From NCBI GenBank assembly GCA_029865405.1, contig JAOUGZ010000008.1, forward strand, positions 1 to 19,986: a stretch of DNA of 19,986 bases. Reading direction: 5' to 3'. How positions within the stretch are numbered: position 1 is the stretch's first letter; every line of letters begins with the position of its first letter. The translations under genes and the position numbers were made by a program. The DNA is from Betaproteobacteria bacterium (GTDB taxonomy: Bacteria; Pseudomonadota; Gammaproteobacteria; Burkholderiales; SG8-39). Under the pieces are notes generated by a model. It did not search any database. It was not told where the DNA came from and saw only the letters and a list, made by a program, of their open reading frames with translations. Positions 7,066 to 19,890 of the stretch are shown in pieces.

Positions 7066-8778
7066 ATGGATCGAGTCAAGGCAGTGGAGCTCAGCGGCGC
7101 CCAGATCGTGGTGCGCTGCCTGCAGGAAGAGGGCGTCGAGTACGTGTTCGGCTATCCGGGTGGCGCGGTGCTGTTCATTTATGACGAACTCTTCAAGCAG
7201 GACAAGGTGCGCCACGTCCTGGTGCGTCACGAACAAGGGGCGGCGCACGCCGCGGACGGCTACTCGCGCTCTTCGCGCAAGGTGGGGGTGTGCCTGGTGA
7301 CCTCGGGTCCCGGGGTCACCAACGCCGTGACCGGCATCGCCACGGCCTACATGGACTCGATCCCCATGGTGGTGCTCACCGGCCAGGTGCCGACGCATGC
7401 CATCGGCCAGGACGCCTTCCAGGAGTGCGACGCAGTCGGCATCACGCGGCCCTGCGTCAAGCACAACTTCCTGGTGAAGGACGTGAAAGACCTCGCCGCT
7501 ACCATCAAGAAGGCGTTTTTCCTGGCGACGAGCGGCCGGCCCGGACCGGTGCTGGTGGACATCCCGAAGGACGTCACCACGCATCTGTGCGAATTCCAGT
7601 ACCCGGAAAGCGTTTCCATGCGCTCCTACAACCCCGTGAAAAAGGGCCATGCCGGGCAGATCAAGAAGGCGGTGCAGCTCCTGCTGGAGGCGAAACGGCC
7701 GATGGTCTACACGGGCGGCGGCGTCGTGCTTTCGGACGCGGCGCCGCAACTGCGCGCGCTCGTGCAGCAGCTCGGCCTGCCCTGCACCAATACGCTCATG
7801 GGGCTGGGCGCCTATCCTGGCACCGACCGCCAGTTCCTGGGCATGCTGGGCATGCACGGCACCTACGAGGCCAACATGGCGATGCAGCACTGCGACGTGC
7901 TGCTCGCGATCGGCGCCAGGTTCGACGATCGAGTCATTGGCAACCCGGCGCATTTCGCGCAGAACCCGCGCAAGATCGTGCATATTGATATCGACCCGTC
8001 GTCCATCTCCAAGCGCGTGAAGGTCGACGTGCCGATCGTCGGCAATATCCCCGACGTGCTGGACGATGTTCTCAGGCTGCTGCAGGGGCAAAAGGCCATG
8101 GACATCCAGCCCTGGTGGCAGCAGATCGAGGAATGGCGCAAGCGGGACTGCCTGCGGTTCGACCGCAGCTCGAAGATCATCAAGCCGCAATTCGTGCTGG
8201 AAAAGCTCTACGAGATCACGGGCGGCGCCGCGATCATCACTTCGGACGTCGGGCAGCACCAGATGTGGGCGGCGCAGTTCTACAAGTTCGATCGGCCGCG
8301 GCAATGGATCAACTCCGGCGGCCTCGGCACCATGGGCTTCGGCCTGCCCGCGGCGATGGGCGCGCAGCTCGCCAATCCCGGGGCCACGGTGGCCTGCGTG
8401 ACCGGCGAATCCTCGATCCAGATGTGCCTGCAGGAGCTTTCGACCTGCAAGCAGTACCGGCTGCCGATCAAGATCGTCAACCTCAACAACCGGTACATGG
8501 GCATGGTGCGCCAGTGGCAGCAGTTCTTCCACGGCAACCGCTATTCCGAGTCGTACATGGACGCGCTGCCCGATTTCGTCAAGCTCGCCGAAGGCTACGG
8601 CCATCGCGGCGTGCTGATCGACCAGCCCGCCGACGTCGAGCCGGCGTTGCGCGATGCCTTCAAGCGCAAGGATGAGCTGGTGTTCCTGGATTTCCTCACC
8701 GACCAGGCGGAGAACGTCTATCCGATGGTGCCCGGCGGCAAGGGCATCACGGAAATGATCCTGTCCGAAGAACTTTGA
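7066..8778 (+). CDS. ilvB: Acetolactate synthase, large (catalytic) subunit
   Basis: Thiamine-diphosphate enzyme for the first common step of valine, leucine and isoleucine synthesis; it condenses pyruvate with pyruvate or 2-oxobutyrate. The protein has 570 residues. The N-terminal TPP-binding domain shows VFGYPGGAVLFIYDEL and the catalytic Glu56 in RHEQGAAHAADGYSR. The central domain carries the FAD-site stretch GARFDDRVIGN at 283-293. The C-terminal pyrophosphate-binding domain carries GLPAAMGAQLANP and LNNRYMGMVRQWQ. The metal-site motif, usually GDGS or GEGS, reads GESS at 447-450 here. ATG at 7066 gives MDRVKAVELSGAQ, typical of IlvI-type enzymes. ilvH follows with a one-nt overlap and encodes the regulatory subunit, so this is the ilvI/ilvB-type subunit of a feedback-regulated holoenzyme. 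Confidence 0.97.
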   Translation: MDRVKAVELSGAQIVVRCLQEEGVEYVFGYPGGAVLFIYDELFKQDKVRHVLVRHEQGAAHAADGYSRSSRKVGVCLVTSGPGVTNAVTGIATAYMDSIPMVVLTGQVPTHAIGQDAFQECDAVGITRPCVKHNFLVKDVKDLAATIKKAFFLATSGRPGPVLVDIPKDVTTHLCEFQYPESVSMRSYNPVKKGHAGQIKKAVQLLLEAKRPMVYTGGGVVLSDAAPQLRALVQQLGLPCTNTLMGLGAYPGTDRQFLGMLGMHGTYEANMAMQHCDVLLAIGARFDDRVIGNPAHFAQNPRKIVHIDIDPSSISKRVKVDVPIVGNIPDVLDDVLRLLQGQKAMDIQPWWQQIEEWRKRDCLRFDRSSKIIKPQFVLEKLYEITGGAAIITSDVGQHQMWAAQFYKFDRPRQWINSGGLGTMGFGLPAAMGAQLANPGATVACVTGESSIQMCLQELSTCKQYRLPIKIVNLNNRYMGMVRQWQQFFHGNRYSESYMDALPDFVKLAEGYGHRGVLIDQPADVEPALRDAFKRKDELVFLDFLTDQAENVYPMVPGGKGITEMILSEEL

Positions 8779-9269
8779 TGCGCCACATCATCTCCATCCT
8801 GGTCGAGAACGAGGCCGGGGCGCTGTCGCGCATCTCGAACATGTTCTCGGCGCGCGGCTACAACATCGAGTCGCTCACCGTGGCGCCGACCGAAGACGCC
8901 TCGATGTCGCGCATGACGGTGGTGACCGTGGGCTCGGAGGACGTGATCGAGCAGATCACCAAGCAGCTGAACAAGCTCGTCGAGGTGGTCAAGGTGGTGG
9001 ACCTGTCGGAGGCCGAGCACATCGAGCGCGAGATGATGCTGATCAAGGTGCGTGCCGGGCAGAAGGAGCGCGAGGACATGAAGCGCATTGCCGACATCTT
9101 CCGCGGCCGCATCATCGACGTATCGGACAACACCTATACCATCGAGCTGACCGGCGATGGCCGCAAGCTCGACGCCTTCATCCATGCGCTCGACCAGGGC
9201 ATGATCATCGAGACCGTGCGCACCGGTGCGAGCGGCATCGGCCGCGGCAACCGCGTTCTGCGCGTTTAA
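8778..9269 (+). CDS. ilvH: Acetolactate synthase, small (regulatory) subunit
   Basis: Regulatory subunit that activates the catalytic subunit and mediates valine feedback inhibition. The 163 residues form the standard two-domain protein. An N-terminal ACT domain (about 1-80) opens MRHIISILVENEAGALSRIS and continues with FSARGYNIESLTVAPTED, the glycine- and asparagine-containing region of the valine site. The C-terminal ACT-like domain (about 81-160) contains REMMLIKVRA and ends in GASGIGRGNRVL. The ATG at 8778 shares its A with the ilvB stop (TGATG), indicating translational coupling; a TTG just upstream at 8775 is not needed. A 51-nt gap holding a perfect palindrome separates it from ilvC. 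Confidence 0.97.
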   Translation: MRHIISILVENEAGALSRISNMFSARGYNIESLTVAPTEDASMSRMTVVTVGSEDVIEQITKQLNKLVEVVKVVDLSEAEHIEREMMLIKVRAGQKEREDMKRIADIFRGRIIDVSDNTYTIELTGDGRKLDAFIHALDQGMIIETVRTGASGIGRGNRVLRV

Positions 9270-10337
<1,068 letters not shown>

Positions 10338-10347
10338 CGCCCGCGTA

Positions 10348-11004
10348 GTGCGACCGCCCTATCCGCACCCGCTCATCGCTCGCGAAGGCTGGCCGTTCCT
10401 CGCCGGCGCAGTCGCCGCGGCGCTGCTGGTCGGCATCGGTGCAGGCTGGTGGTGGTCCGCGCCGCTGTGGCTCGGCGCGCTGTTCATCCTGCAGTTCTTC
10501 CGCGATCCCGCGCGCGAGGTGCCCGACGACCCGCGCGCGGTGGTCTCGCCCGCCGACGGCCGCATCGTCGCGGTGGAAAAGGCGCGCGACCCGTGGCTCG
10601 AGCGCGACGCGCTCAAGATCAGCGTCTTCATGAACGTGTTCAACGTGCACTCGAACCGCTCGCCGGTGGACGCCACGGTGCGCGAGCGCTGGTACCGGCC
10701 GGGCCGCTTTGTCAACGCCGCGCTGGACAAGGCGTCGCTCGAGAACGAGCGCAACGCACTCGCACTGCGCACGCGCTCGGGCGCAGATGTCACCTGCGTG
10801 CAGATCGCGGGCCTGATCGCGCGGCGCATCCTGTGCTACGTCGCCGCGGGCGCCGAGCTGCAGAAGGGCCAGCGCTTCGGCTTCATCCGCTTCGGCTCGC
10901 GCGTCGACGTCTACCTGCCGCCGGACGCGCAGGCGGTGGCGGCGATCGGCGACAAGGTGTACGCCGCCGAGAGCGTGCTCGCGAGGCTCGCCGGGAATGG
11001 CTGA
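10348..11004 (+). CDS. psd: Phosphatidylserine decarboxylase proenzyme (short type)
   Basis: Pyruvoyl-dependent membrane enzyme converting phosphatidylserine to phosphatidylethanolamine. The 218 residues match the short Psd class. One or two N-terminal hydrophobic segments (about 16-33 and 38-50) anchor it. Conserved pieces are [10 protein letters not shown] (50-59), [13 protein letters not shown] (65-77) and [15 protein letters not shown] (94-108). The self-cleavage site is [11 protein letters not shown], where Gly183-Ser184 would be split and Ser184 become the pyruvoyl group of the alpha chain. The start is GTG at 10348 ([15 protein letters not shown]), consistent with the YPHPxIAxEGW start of relatives; no clear ribosome binding site precedes it. 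It lies ten nt after ilvC and overlaps pssA, which makes its substrate, by eight nt. Confidence 0.96.
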   Translation: MRPPYPHPLIAREGWPFLAGAVAAALLVGIGAGWWWSAPLWLGALFILQFFRDPAREVPDDPRAVVSPADGRIVAVEKARDPWLERDALKISVFMNVFNVHSNRSPVDATVRERWYRPGRFVNAALDKASLENERNALALRTRSGADVTCVQIAGLIARRILCYVAAGAELQKGQRFGFIRFGSRVDVYLPPDAQAVAAIGDKVYAAESVLARLAGNG

Positions 11005-11782
11005 GCCCAGGGAACCGCACAAGCAGGACTATCTTCCGGGGCTGGTGCCGCCGCGCGGCGGCGCGCTGCGCCGGCGCGGCATCTACCTGCTGCCGAACCT
11101 GTTCACCACGGCGGCGCTGTTCGCCGGCTTCTACGCCATCGTGCAGGCGATGAACGGTCGCTTCGGCGAGTCGGCGATTGCCATCTTCGTCGCCGGTTTG
11201 CTCGATGGCCTCGACGGGCGCGTCGCGCGCCTCACGCGCACGCAGAGCGAGTTCGGCAAGGAGTACGACAGCCTTTCCGACATGGTGTCCTTCGGCGCGG
11301 CCCCGGCGCTGGTGCTCTACGAGTGGGCGCTGAAGGACCTGGGGCGCTTCGGTTGGATCGCGGCGTTCGTGTACTGCGCGGGCGCCGCGCTGCGGCTCGC
11401 GCGCTTCAACGTCATGATCGATGTCGTCGACAAGCGCTACTTTCAGGGTCTGCCGAGCCCCGCGGCCGCTGCGCTCGTCGCCGGCTTCGTCTGGCTCGCG
11501 CACGACAACAAGATTCCGCTCACGGAGTACGGCCTGCAGTGGGTGGCGGCGTTCGTCGCGCTGTACGGCGGGCTGACGATGGTCTCGAGCGTGCCCTTCT
11601 ACAGCTTCAAGGACGTCAGTTTCAGGAAGAGCGTGCCCTTTTGGGCGATGCTGCTCATCGTCCTCGGCTTCGTGCTGGTGTCCTCCGACCCGCCGATCGT
11701 CCTGTTTCTCCTGTTCTGCGCCTACGGCCTCTCCGGCTACCTCATGTGGGCGCTCGGCAAGCGCACCCGTCCGCGTCCTTGA
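10997..11782 (+). CDS. pssA: CDP-diacylglycerol-serine O-phosphatidyltransferase
   Basis: Integral membrane enzyme that makes phosphatidylserine from CDP-diacylglycerol and serine, the step before Psd. The 261 residues carry the complete CDP-alcohol phosphotransferase signature at 70-95: Asp70, Asp73-Gly74, Ala77-Arg78, Gly87, Asp91 and Asp95. The protein has about seven or eight hydrophobic segments from residue 33 to the C-terminus, starting with [17 protein letters not shown]. It belongs to the membrane-embedded PssA type, not the phospholipase-D-like enzyme of E. coli. The ATG at 10997 overlaps the psd stop by eight nt. The stop codon at 11780-11782 lies inside the -35 hexamer of the next promoter, so transcription of leuA has an extra start exactly where this gene ends. 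Confidence 0.96.
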   Translation: MAEPREPHKQDYLPGLVPPRGGALRRRGIYLLPNLFTTAALFAGFYAIVQAMNGRFGESAIAIFVAGLLDGLDGRVARLTRTQSEFGKEYDSLSDMVSFGAAPALVLYEWALKDLGRFGWIAAFVYCAGAALRLARFNVMIDVVDKRYFQGLPSPAAAALVAGFVWLAHDNKIPLTEYGLQWVAAFVALYGGLTMVSSVPFYSFKDVSFRKSVPFWAMLLIVLGFVLVSSDPPIVLFLLFCAYGLSGYLMWALGKRTRPRP

Positions 11783-11808
11783 CGCCCGCGCGCGGCGCGC
11801 GCTATAGT
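11779..11808 (+). promoter_or_regulatory. Strong sigma70-type promoter for the leuA leader and leuA
   Basis: A TTGACG hexamer (11779-11784, 5/6 to the -35 consensus) and TATAGT (11803-11808, 5/6 to the -10 consensus) are separated by 18 nt of very GC-rich sequence. The -35 overlaps the pssA stop codon. Initiation six to eight nt after the -10 would fall at 11814-11816, on or just before the A of the ATG of the following micro-ORF, so the transcript would be leaderless or nearly so. It is the best match to a housekeeping promoter seen in the window. Confidence 0.75.
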
Positions 11809-11815
11809 GCACGGC

Positions 11816-11905
11816 ATGCAGCAGGCCAAGACTCTCGGCACCATTCTCCCGCTCGCGCTCCTCGCGCTGGGCGGCCTGCTGCTGCGCCCCGCGCGCACAG
11901 ACTAA
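11816..11905 (+). CDS. Leucine-rich 29-residue micro-ORF, candidate leuA leader peptide
   Basis: The ORF runs from ATG at 11816 to TAA at 11903-11905 and encodes 29 residues. It begins MQQAKTLGTILPLALLALGG, continues LLLRPARTD, and has nine leucines, including Leu15-Leu16 and a Leu21-23 run. It has no room for a ribosome binding site on the transcript predicted from the TATAGT promoter seven nt upstream, so it would be translated as a leaderless message. Bases 11855-11864 (codons Ala14 to the first base of Ala17) are perfectly complementary to 11968-11977, the leuA ribosome binding site. That suggests leucine-dependent translational control. It could instead be a small membrane peptide, since residues 7-23 are hydrophobic. 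I do not recognise a named family. Confidence 0.6.
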   Translation: MQQAKTLGTILPLALLALGGLLLRPARTD

Positions 11906-11977
11906 CAACCCCAATTCGGCCGTACCCCTGACCGCCCACCCGGCGGCAAGGACCTATCGCATTCCCACGAGGAGCGC
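11855..11977 (+). promoter_or_regulatory. Candidate translational attenuator: leader Leu codons pair with the leuA ribosome binding site
   Basis: The 10-nt segment GCGCTCCTCG at 11855-11864 is the exact reverse complement of CGAGGAGCGC at 11968-11977, which contains the leuA Shine-Dalgarno sequence GAGGAG (11969-11974). Pairing would hide the leuA ribosome binding site. A ribosome stalled on the leader Leu15-Leu16 codons (CTC CTC) would cover the left arm and free the site. No T-tract terminator lies between the leader and leuA, so classical transcription attenuation is not supported. Complementarity is read directly; the mechanism is inferred. Confidence 0.5.
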
Positions 11978-11980
11978 ACC

Positions 11981-13528
11981 ATGAGCAAGGGCAAGTTGAT
12001 CATCTTCGACACCACCATGCGCGACGGCGAGCAAAGCCCTGGCGCGTCGATGACCAAGGACGAGAAGCTGCGCATCGCGCGGGCGCTGGAGCGCATGCGC
12101 GTGGACGTGATCGAAGCCGGCTTTCCCGCGTCCTCGAACGGCGACTTCGAGGCGGTACAGGCCGTCGCCGGCGTGATCAAGGATTCCACCGTGGCCGGGC
12201 TGTGCCGCGCCAATGACCGCGACATCCAGCGTGGCATCGATGCGCTGAAGGGTGCCAAGTCCTGGCGCGTCCACACCTTCATCGCCACCAGCGCGCTGCA
12301 CATGGCGAAGAAGCTGCGCATGACGCCCGAGCAGGTGCTGGAGCAGACCCGGCTCTCCGTGCGCTATGCGAGGAATGCCTGCCCCGATGTCGAGTTCTCG
12401 CCCGAGGACGGCAGCCGCTCCGACCCCGATTTCCTGTGCCGCGTGCTGGAGGCGGCGATCCAGGAAGGCGCAACGACGATCAACATTCCGGACACCGTGG
12501 GCTACGCGGTGCCCGAGCAGTTCGGCGAGATGATCCGCTCACTGCGCGAGCGCGTGCCGAACTCGGACAAGGCGGTGTGGAGCGTGCACTGCCACAACGA
12601 CCTCGGCATGGCGGTCGCCAACTCGCTCGCCGCGGTGATGATTGGCGGCGCGCGCCAGATCGAGTGCACGATCAATGGCCTCGGCGAGCGCGCCGGCAAC
12701 ACTTCGCTCGAGGAGGTGGTGATGGCGGTGCGCACGCGCAAGGACGTCTTCCACCTCGACACGCGCCTCGACACCACGCAGATCGTGCCCACGTCGCGCC
12801 TCGTGTCGCAGATCACCGGCTTCGTCGTGCAGCCGAACAAGGCGGTGGTCGGGGCGAACGCGTTCGCGCACGCCTCGGGCATCCACCAGGACGGCGTGCT
12901 GAAGGCGCGCGAGACCTACGAGATCATGACCGCCGCCGACGTCGGCTGGTCGACCAACAAGATCGTGCTCGGCAAGCTCTCGGGCCGCAACGCGTTCAAG
13001 CAGCGCCTGAAGGAGATCGGCATCGAGCTGGAAAGCGAGGATGCCTACAACAAGGCGTTCCAGCGCTTCAAGGACCTCGCCGACAAGAAGGCCGAGATCT
13101 TCGACGAGGATCTGCAGGCACTGGTGGCGCAGGAGGCCGGCAAGTCCGCCGACGAGCACTGGCGGCTGGTGACCATGAACCAGGCGAGCGGCATGGGCGA
13201 GAAGCCGCATGCCAAGGTCGTGCTGGCCGAGAACGGCAGCGAGAAGCGGGCCGAGTCGCAGGGCGACGGCCCGGTGGACGCGACCTTCAAGGCGATCGAG
13301 TCGGTGGCGAAAAGCGGCGCCGAGCTGCTGCTCTACTCGGTCAACGCCGTCACCCAGGGCACGGAATCGCAGGGCGAAGTGACCGTGCGCCTGTCCCGCG
13401 GCGGGCGTATCGTCAACGGGGTCGGCGCGGACACCGATATCGTAGTGGCCTCCGCCAAGGCCTACATCAGCGCGCTCAACAAGCTGGAGAGCAAGGTCGA
13501 GCGGCTCAACCCACAGCATCAGCTGTGA
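11981..13528 (+). CDS. leuA: 2-isopropylmalate synthase
   Basis: First committed enzyme of leucine synthesis, condensing 2-oxoisovalerate with acetyl-CoA and inhibited by leucine. It has 515 residues, the length of the bacterial type I enzyme. The N-terminal HMGL-like TIM barrel has [16 protein letters not shown] at 9-24, with catalytic Arg14 and metal ligand Asp15. [11 protein letters not shown] at 201-211 has metal ligands His203 and His205, and [14 protein letters not shown] follows at 232-245. [11 protein letters not shown] is also typical. The C-terminal part (about 390-515) is the leucine-binding allosteric dimer domain. A GAGGAG ribosome binding site at 11969-11974 lies six nt before the ATG and is complementary to part of the upstream micro-ORF. 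rnk follows after 23 nt. Confidence 0.98.
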   Translation: MSKGKLIIFDTTMRDGEQSPGASMTKDEKLRIARALERMRVDVIEAGFPASSNGDFEAVQAVAGVIKDSTVAGLCRANDRDIQRGIDALKGAKSWRVHTFIATSALHMAKKLRMTPEQVLEQTRLSVRYARNACPDVEFSPEDGSRSDPDFLCRVLEAAIQEGATTINIPDTVGYAVPEQFGEMIRSLRERVPNSDKAVWSVHCHNDLGMAVANSLAAVMIGGARQIECTINGLGERAGNTSLEEVVMAVRTRKDVFHLDTRLDTTQIVPTSRLVSQITGFVVQPNKAVVGANAFAHASGIHQDGVLKARETYEIMTAADVGWSTNKIVLGKLSGRNAFKQRLKEIGIELESEDAYNKAFQRFKDLADKKAEIFDEDLQALVAQEAGKSADEHWRLVTMNQASGMGEKPHAKVVLAENGSEKRAESQGDGPVDATFKAIESVAKSGAELLLYSVNAVTQGTESQGEVTVRLSRGGRIVNGVGADTDIVVASAKAYISALNKLESKVERLNPQHQL

Positions 13529-13551
13529 GGCAATTGCAAGGAGTGCAGACG

Positions 13552-13977
13552 ATGACCGAAGCCAAGCCGAAGCGACCCGACATCACCGTTTCGACCGACG
13601 ACCTCGAGCGTCTCGAAGGTCTGCTCGGCGAGCTGCGGGGCGGGGCGCCCGAGATCGCCGATGGCCTGCGCTCCGAGCTGGACCGCGCGCGCATCGTCGA
13701 GCCCTCCGAAGTGCCCCAGGGCGTAGTCACCATGAATTCGACCGTGCGCTTCACCGACGAGGAAAGCGGCAAGGAGTTCCAGCGCACGCTGTGCTACCCG
13801 GAGGAGGTGACCGGGGGCGAGGACCAGGTGTCGATCCTGGCGCCGCTCGGCAGTGCGCTGCTCGGCCTGTCGGTCGGGCAGCGCATCGACTGGCCGGTGC
13901 CCGGCGGGCGCATGGCGCGCATCCGCATTCTCGACGTCGTCTCGCGGCCCGCGCGCACGGGCGTACCGCGCGGGTGA
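13552..13977 (+). CDS. rnk: Rnk-like nucleoside diphosphate kinase regulator (GreA/GreB C-terminal fold)
   Basis: Encodes 141 residues, close to E. coli Rnk (136). The C-terminal half has the FKBP-like GreA/GreB C-terminal domain: VTMNSTVRFTDEESGKEFQRTLCYPEE, then SILAPLGSALLGLSVGQRIDWPVPGG, where the loop over the catalytic centre would form, ending in an ILDV strand. The N-terminal part (about 1-50) is a short helical region with TVSTDDLERLEGLLG and lacks the long coiled coil of GreA, as in Rnk. Rnk binds RNA polymerase and can substitute for an anti-GreA-like role; in E. coli it affects nucleoside diphosphate kinase levels. A strong AAGGAG ribosome binding site (13538-13543) lies eight nt before the ATG at 13552. 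It probably reads through from leuA; no metabolic link to leucine is evident. Confidence 0.9.
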   Translation: MTEAKPKRPDITVSTDDLERLEGLLGELRGGAPEIADGLRSELDRARIVEPSEVPQGVVTMNSTVRFTDEESGKEFQRTLCYPEEVTGGEDQVSILAPLGSALLGLSVGQRIDWPVPGGRMARIRILDVVSRPARTGVPRG

Positions 13978-13984
13978 ATCGCCG

Positions 13985-16853
<2,869 letters not shown>

Positions 16854-16876
16854 CGCGGTGCAACACACGACGCGCT

Positions 16877-16909
16877 AAGTCGCGTACAATGCGCGACTTT
16901 TTCCTTTTC
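16877..16909 (+). terminator. Intrinsic terminator of the yihY-pyrF unit
   Basis: AAGTCGCG (16877-16884) and CGCGACTT (16892-16899) form a perfect 8-bp stem around a 7-nt loop (TACAATG). It is followed by TTT-CC-TTTT (16900-16908), a U-rich tail once transcribed. It starts 24 nt after the pyrF stop and ends about 12 nt before the typA start. The loop itself contains a promoter-like TACAAT hexamer. Confidence 0.8.
16885..16890 (+). promoter_or_regulatory. Probable -10 element for typA inside the terminator loop
   Basis: TACAAT matches the sigma70 -10 consensus at five of six positions and lies 30 nt before the typA ATG, leaving room for a 5' leader of about 24 nt. The -35 is weak: the 17-nt spacer position reads AACACA, three of six to consensus. 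Since the pyrF terminator should stop incoming transcripts, typA needs a promoter here, which supports this site. Confidence 0.5.
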
Positions 16910-16920
16910 TGATCAAGCCC

Positions 16921-18744
<1,824 letters not shown>

Positions 18745-18746
18745 CA

Positions 18747-18800
18747 CGTCTTGCAGGCGACGAGGCAAGCATCGACTTGCCGCGCTTGCAGTACAAGACG
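18747..18800 (+). repeat. Nested inverted repeats directly after typA
   Basis: CGTCTTG (18747-18753) and CAAGACG (18794-18800) are perfect reverse complements. They enclose a second perfect hairpin, GGCAAG-CATCGA-CTTGCC, at 18764-18781. The outer arm begins two nt after the typA stop (18742-18744). The segment also carries the first copy of a 13-nt direct repeat, GCGACGAGGCAAG (18757-18769). No coding potential was seen. Confidence 0.6.
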
Positions 18801-18801
18801 G

Positions 18802-18848
18802 TCTCGCCTTTTCTGGCGGGATGAATCTCCCCGCCAGAAAAGGCGAGA
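18802..18848. terminator. Long 19-bp perfect hairpin between convergent typA and moxR
   Basis: TCTCGCCTTTTCTGGCGGG (18802-18820) is perfectly complementary to 18830-18848 around a 9-nt loop, ATGAATCTC. On the plus strand it is followed by TTCTTTG, a weak U-rich tail. It lies between two convergent genes, so a role as a bidirectional terminator or 3'-end stabiliser is likely. A perfect 19-bp stem is longer than most intrinsic terminators. Confidence 0.7.
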
Positions 18849-18868
18849 TTCTTTGAAAAGCTGAACCC

Positions 18869-18890
18869 GCGACGAGGCAAGTGTCGTCGC
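18869..18890. repeat. Hairpin and second direct-repeat copy downstream of moxR
   Basis: GCGACGA (18869-18875) and TCGTCGC (18884-18890) form a perfect 7-bp stem with loop GGCAAGTG. The left part is the second copy of GCGACGAGGCAAG (18869-18881), 112 nt after the first copy at 18757, so the two copies flank the 19-bp hairpin. It lies 23 nt beyond the moxR stop and could be the moxR 3' end. The rest of the 18745-18912 gap holds nothing else that I can identify. Confidence 0.55.
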
Positions 18891-18912
18891 CCGCGGGCGG
18901 TTTGGCCCCGAT

Positions 18913-19857
18913 TTATGGAATCGGCACCGCGGCGAGCAGCTGCGCGCCCACGTCCACGCGCCGCGCGGCGTCGTGCGCCGGGCGCAGGCGGTGGGCGGCG
19001 ACCCCGGGCAGGATCGCCTGCACGTCTTCCGGAATCACCTTGTCGCGCTTCTCGAGCAGCGCCCAGGCGCGCGCCGAGTGCACCAGCGCGAGCGCCGCGC
19101 GCGGCGACAGCCCCGCCACGTAGTCGGGCGAGCGCCGCGTGAACTCGACGATCGCCTGCACGTAGTCGAGCAGCGCGGGCGCCACGTGCACGCCCTGGGC
19201 GTCGGCCTGCAGTTCCATCAGCTCGGCCGGGCTCATGCACGGCTCGAGCGTGGCGAGCAGGTCGCGGCGATCGGTGCCGGCGAGCAGCGCGCGCTCGGCG
19301 TCGCGGTCCGGATAACCCAGCTCGATGCGCATCATGAAGCGATCGAGCTGCGACTCAGGCAGGGGAAAGGTGCCGACCTGCTCGGACGGATTCTGCGTGG
19401 CAATGACGAAGAACGGCTCGGGGAGCTTGCGTGTCTCGGTCTCCACCGTCACCTGGTGCTCTTCCATCGCCTCGAGCAGCGCGCTCTGTGTTTTCGGCGT
19501 GGCGCGGTTCACCTCGTCGGCGAGGATCAGCTGCGCGAAGATCGGCCCGGGGTGGAACTTGAAAGCGCCGCTGTCGCGCTCGTAGACCGAGACGCCGATG
19601 ATGTCGGCCGGCAGCATGTCGCTGGTGAACTGGATGCGCTGGAAATGCATGCCGAGGGTCTTGGCCAGCACGTGCGCGAGCGTGGTCTTGCCGACGCCCG
19701 GCAGGTCCTCGATCAGCAGGTGGCCGCGCGCGATGAGGCAGGCGAGGGCGAGGCGCAACTGGGTTTCCTTGCCGAGTATCACCTCGCTCGCGGTGGCGAT
19801 GAGGCGCTCGAGCGGCTCGCGCGGCTGCGCCGGTTTGATGTGTGTTTTCAGCAGCAT
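18913..19857 (-). CDS. MoxR-family AAA+ ATPase
   Basis: AAA+ ATPase of the MoxR class, usually a chaperone that activates VWA-domain partners or membrane complexes. The 314 residues contain Walker A PGVGKTTL (53-60), FQRIQFTSDMLPADIIGVSVYE (72-93), and Walker B LILADEVNRA (110-119). The sensor region IATQNPSEQVGTFPLPESQLDRF and the C-terminal lid follow, with SPRAALALVHSARAWALLEKRDKVIPEDV. The ATG at 19857 gives MLLKTHIKPAQP. A longer reading extends upstream, but its sequence overlaps the divergent gene and is not MoxR-like. On the minus strand TACAAT (19869-19864) ends six nt before the ATG, suggesting a leaderless message. In typical clusters DUF58 and transglutaminase-like genes follow moxR; here typA is convergent instead, so its partner genes are elsewhere or missing. 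Confidence 0.93.
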   Translation of the reverse strand: MLLKTHIKPAQPREPLERLIATASEVILGKETQLRLALACLIARGHLLIEDLPGVGKTTLAHVLAKTLGMHFQRIQFTSDMLPADIIGVSVYERDSGAFKFHPGPIFAQLILADEVNRATPKTQSALLEAMEEHQVTVETETRKLPEPFFVIATQNPSEQVGTFPLPESQLDRFMMRIELGYPDRDAERALLAGTDRRDLLATLEPCMSPAELMELQADAQGVHVAPALLDYVQAIVEFTRRSPDYVAGLSPRAALALVHSARAWALLEKRDKVIPEDVQAILPGVAAHRLRPAHDAARRVDVGAQLLAAVPIP

Positions 19858-19890
19858 GGGTCGATTGTACAGGGTATGATTTGACGCATC
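19858..19890. promoter_or_regulatory. Divergent moxR / deacetylase-family promoter region
   Basis: The 33-nt gap contains a minus-strand TACAAT (19869-19864), six nt before the moxR ATG, and a plus-strand TATGAT (19875-19880), ten nt before the other ATG. Both match the -10 consensus at five of six positions. No convincing -35 accompanies either, and neither gene has a visible Shine-Dalgarno sequence. Transcripts from these sites would have leaders of zero to about four nt. Confidence 0.45.

Noticed and set aside
11906..11980. Classical transcription attenuator (terminator hairpin plus U-tract) in front of leuA
   Set aside because: No GC-rich stem followed by T residues was found. The only strong pairing is with the ribosome binding site, which favours translational control.
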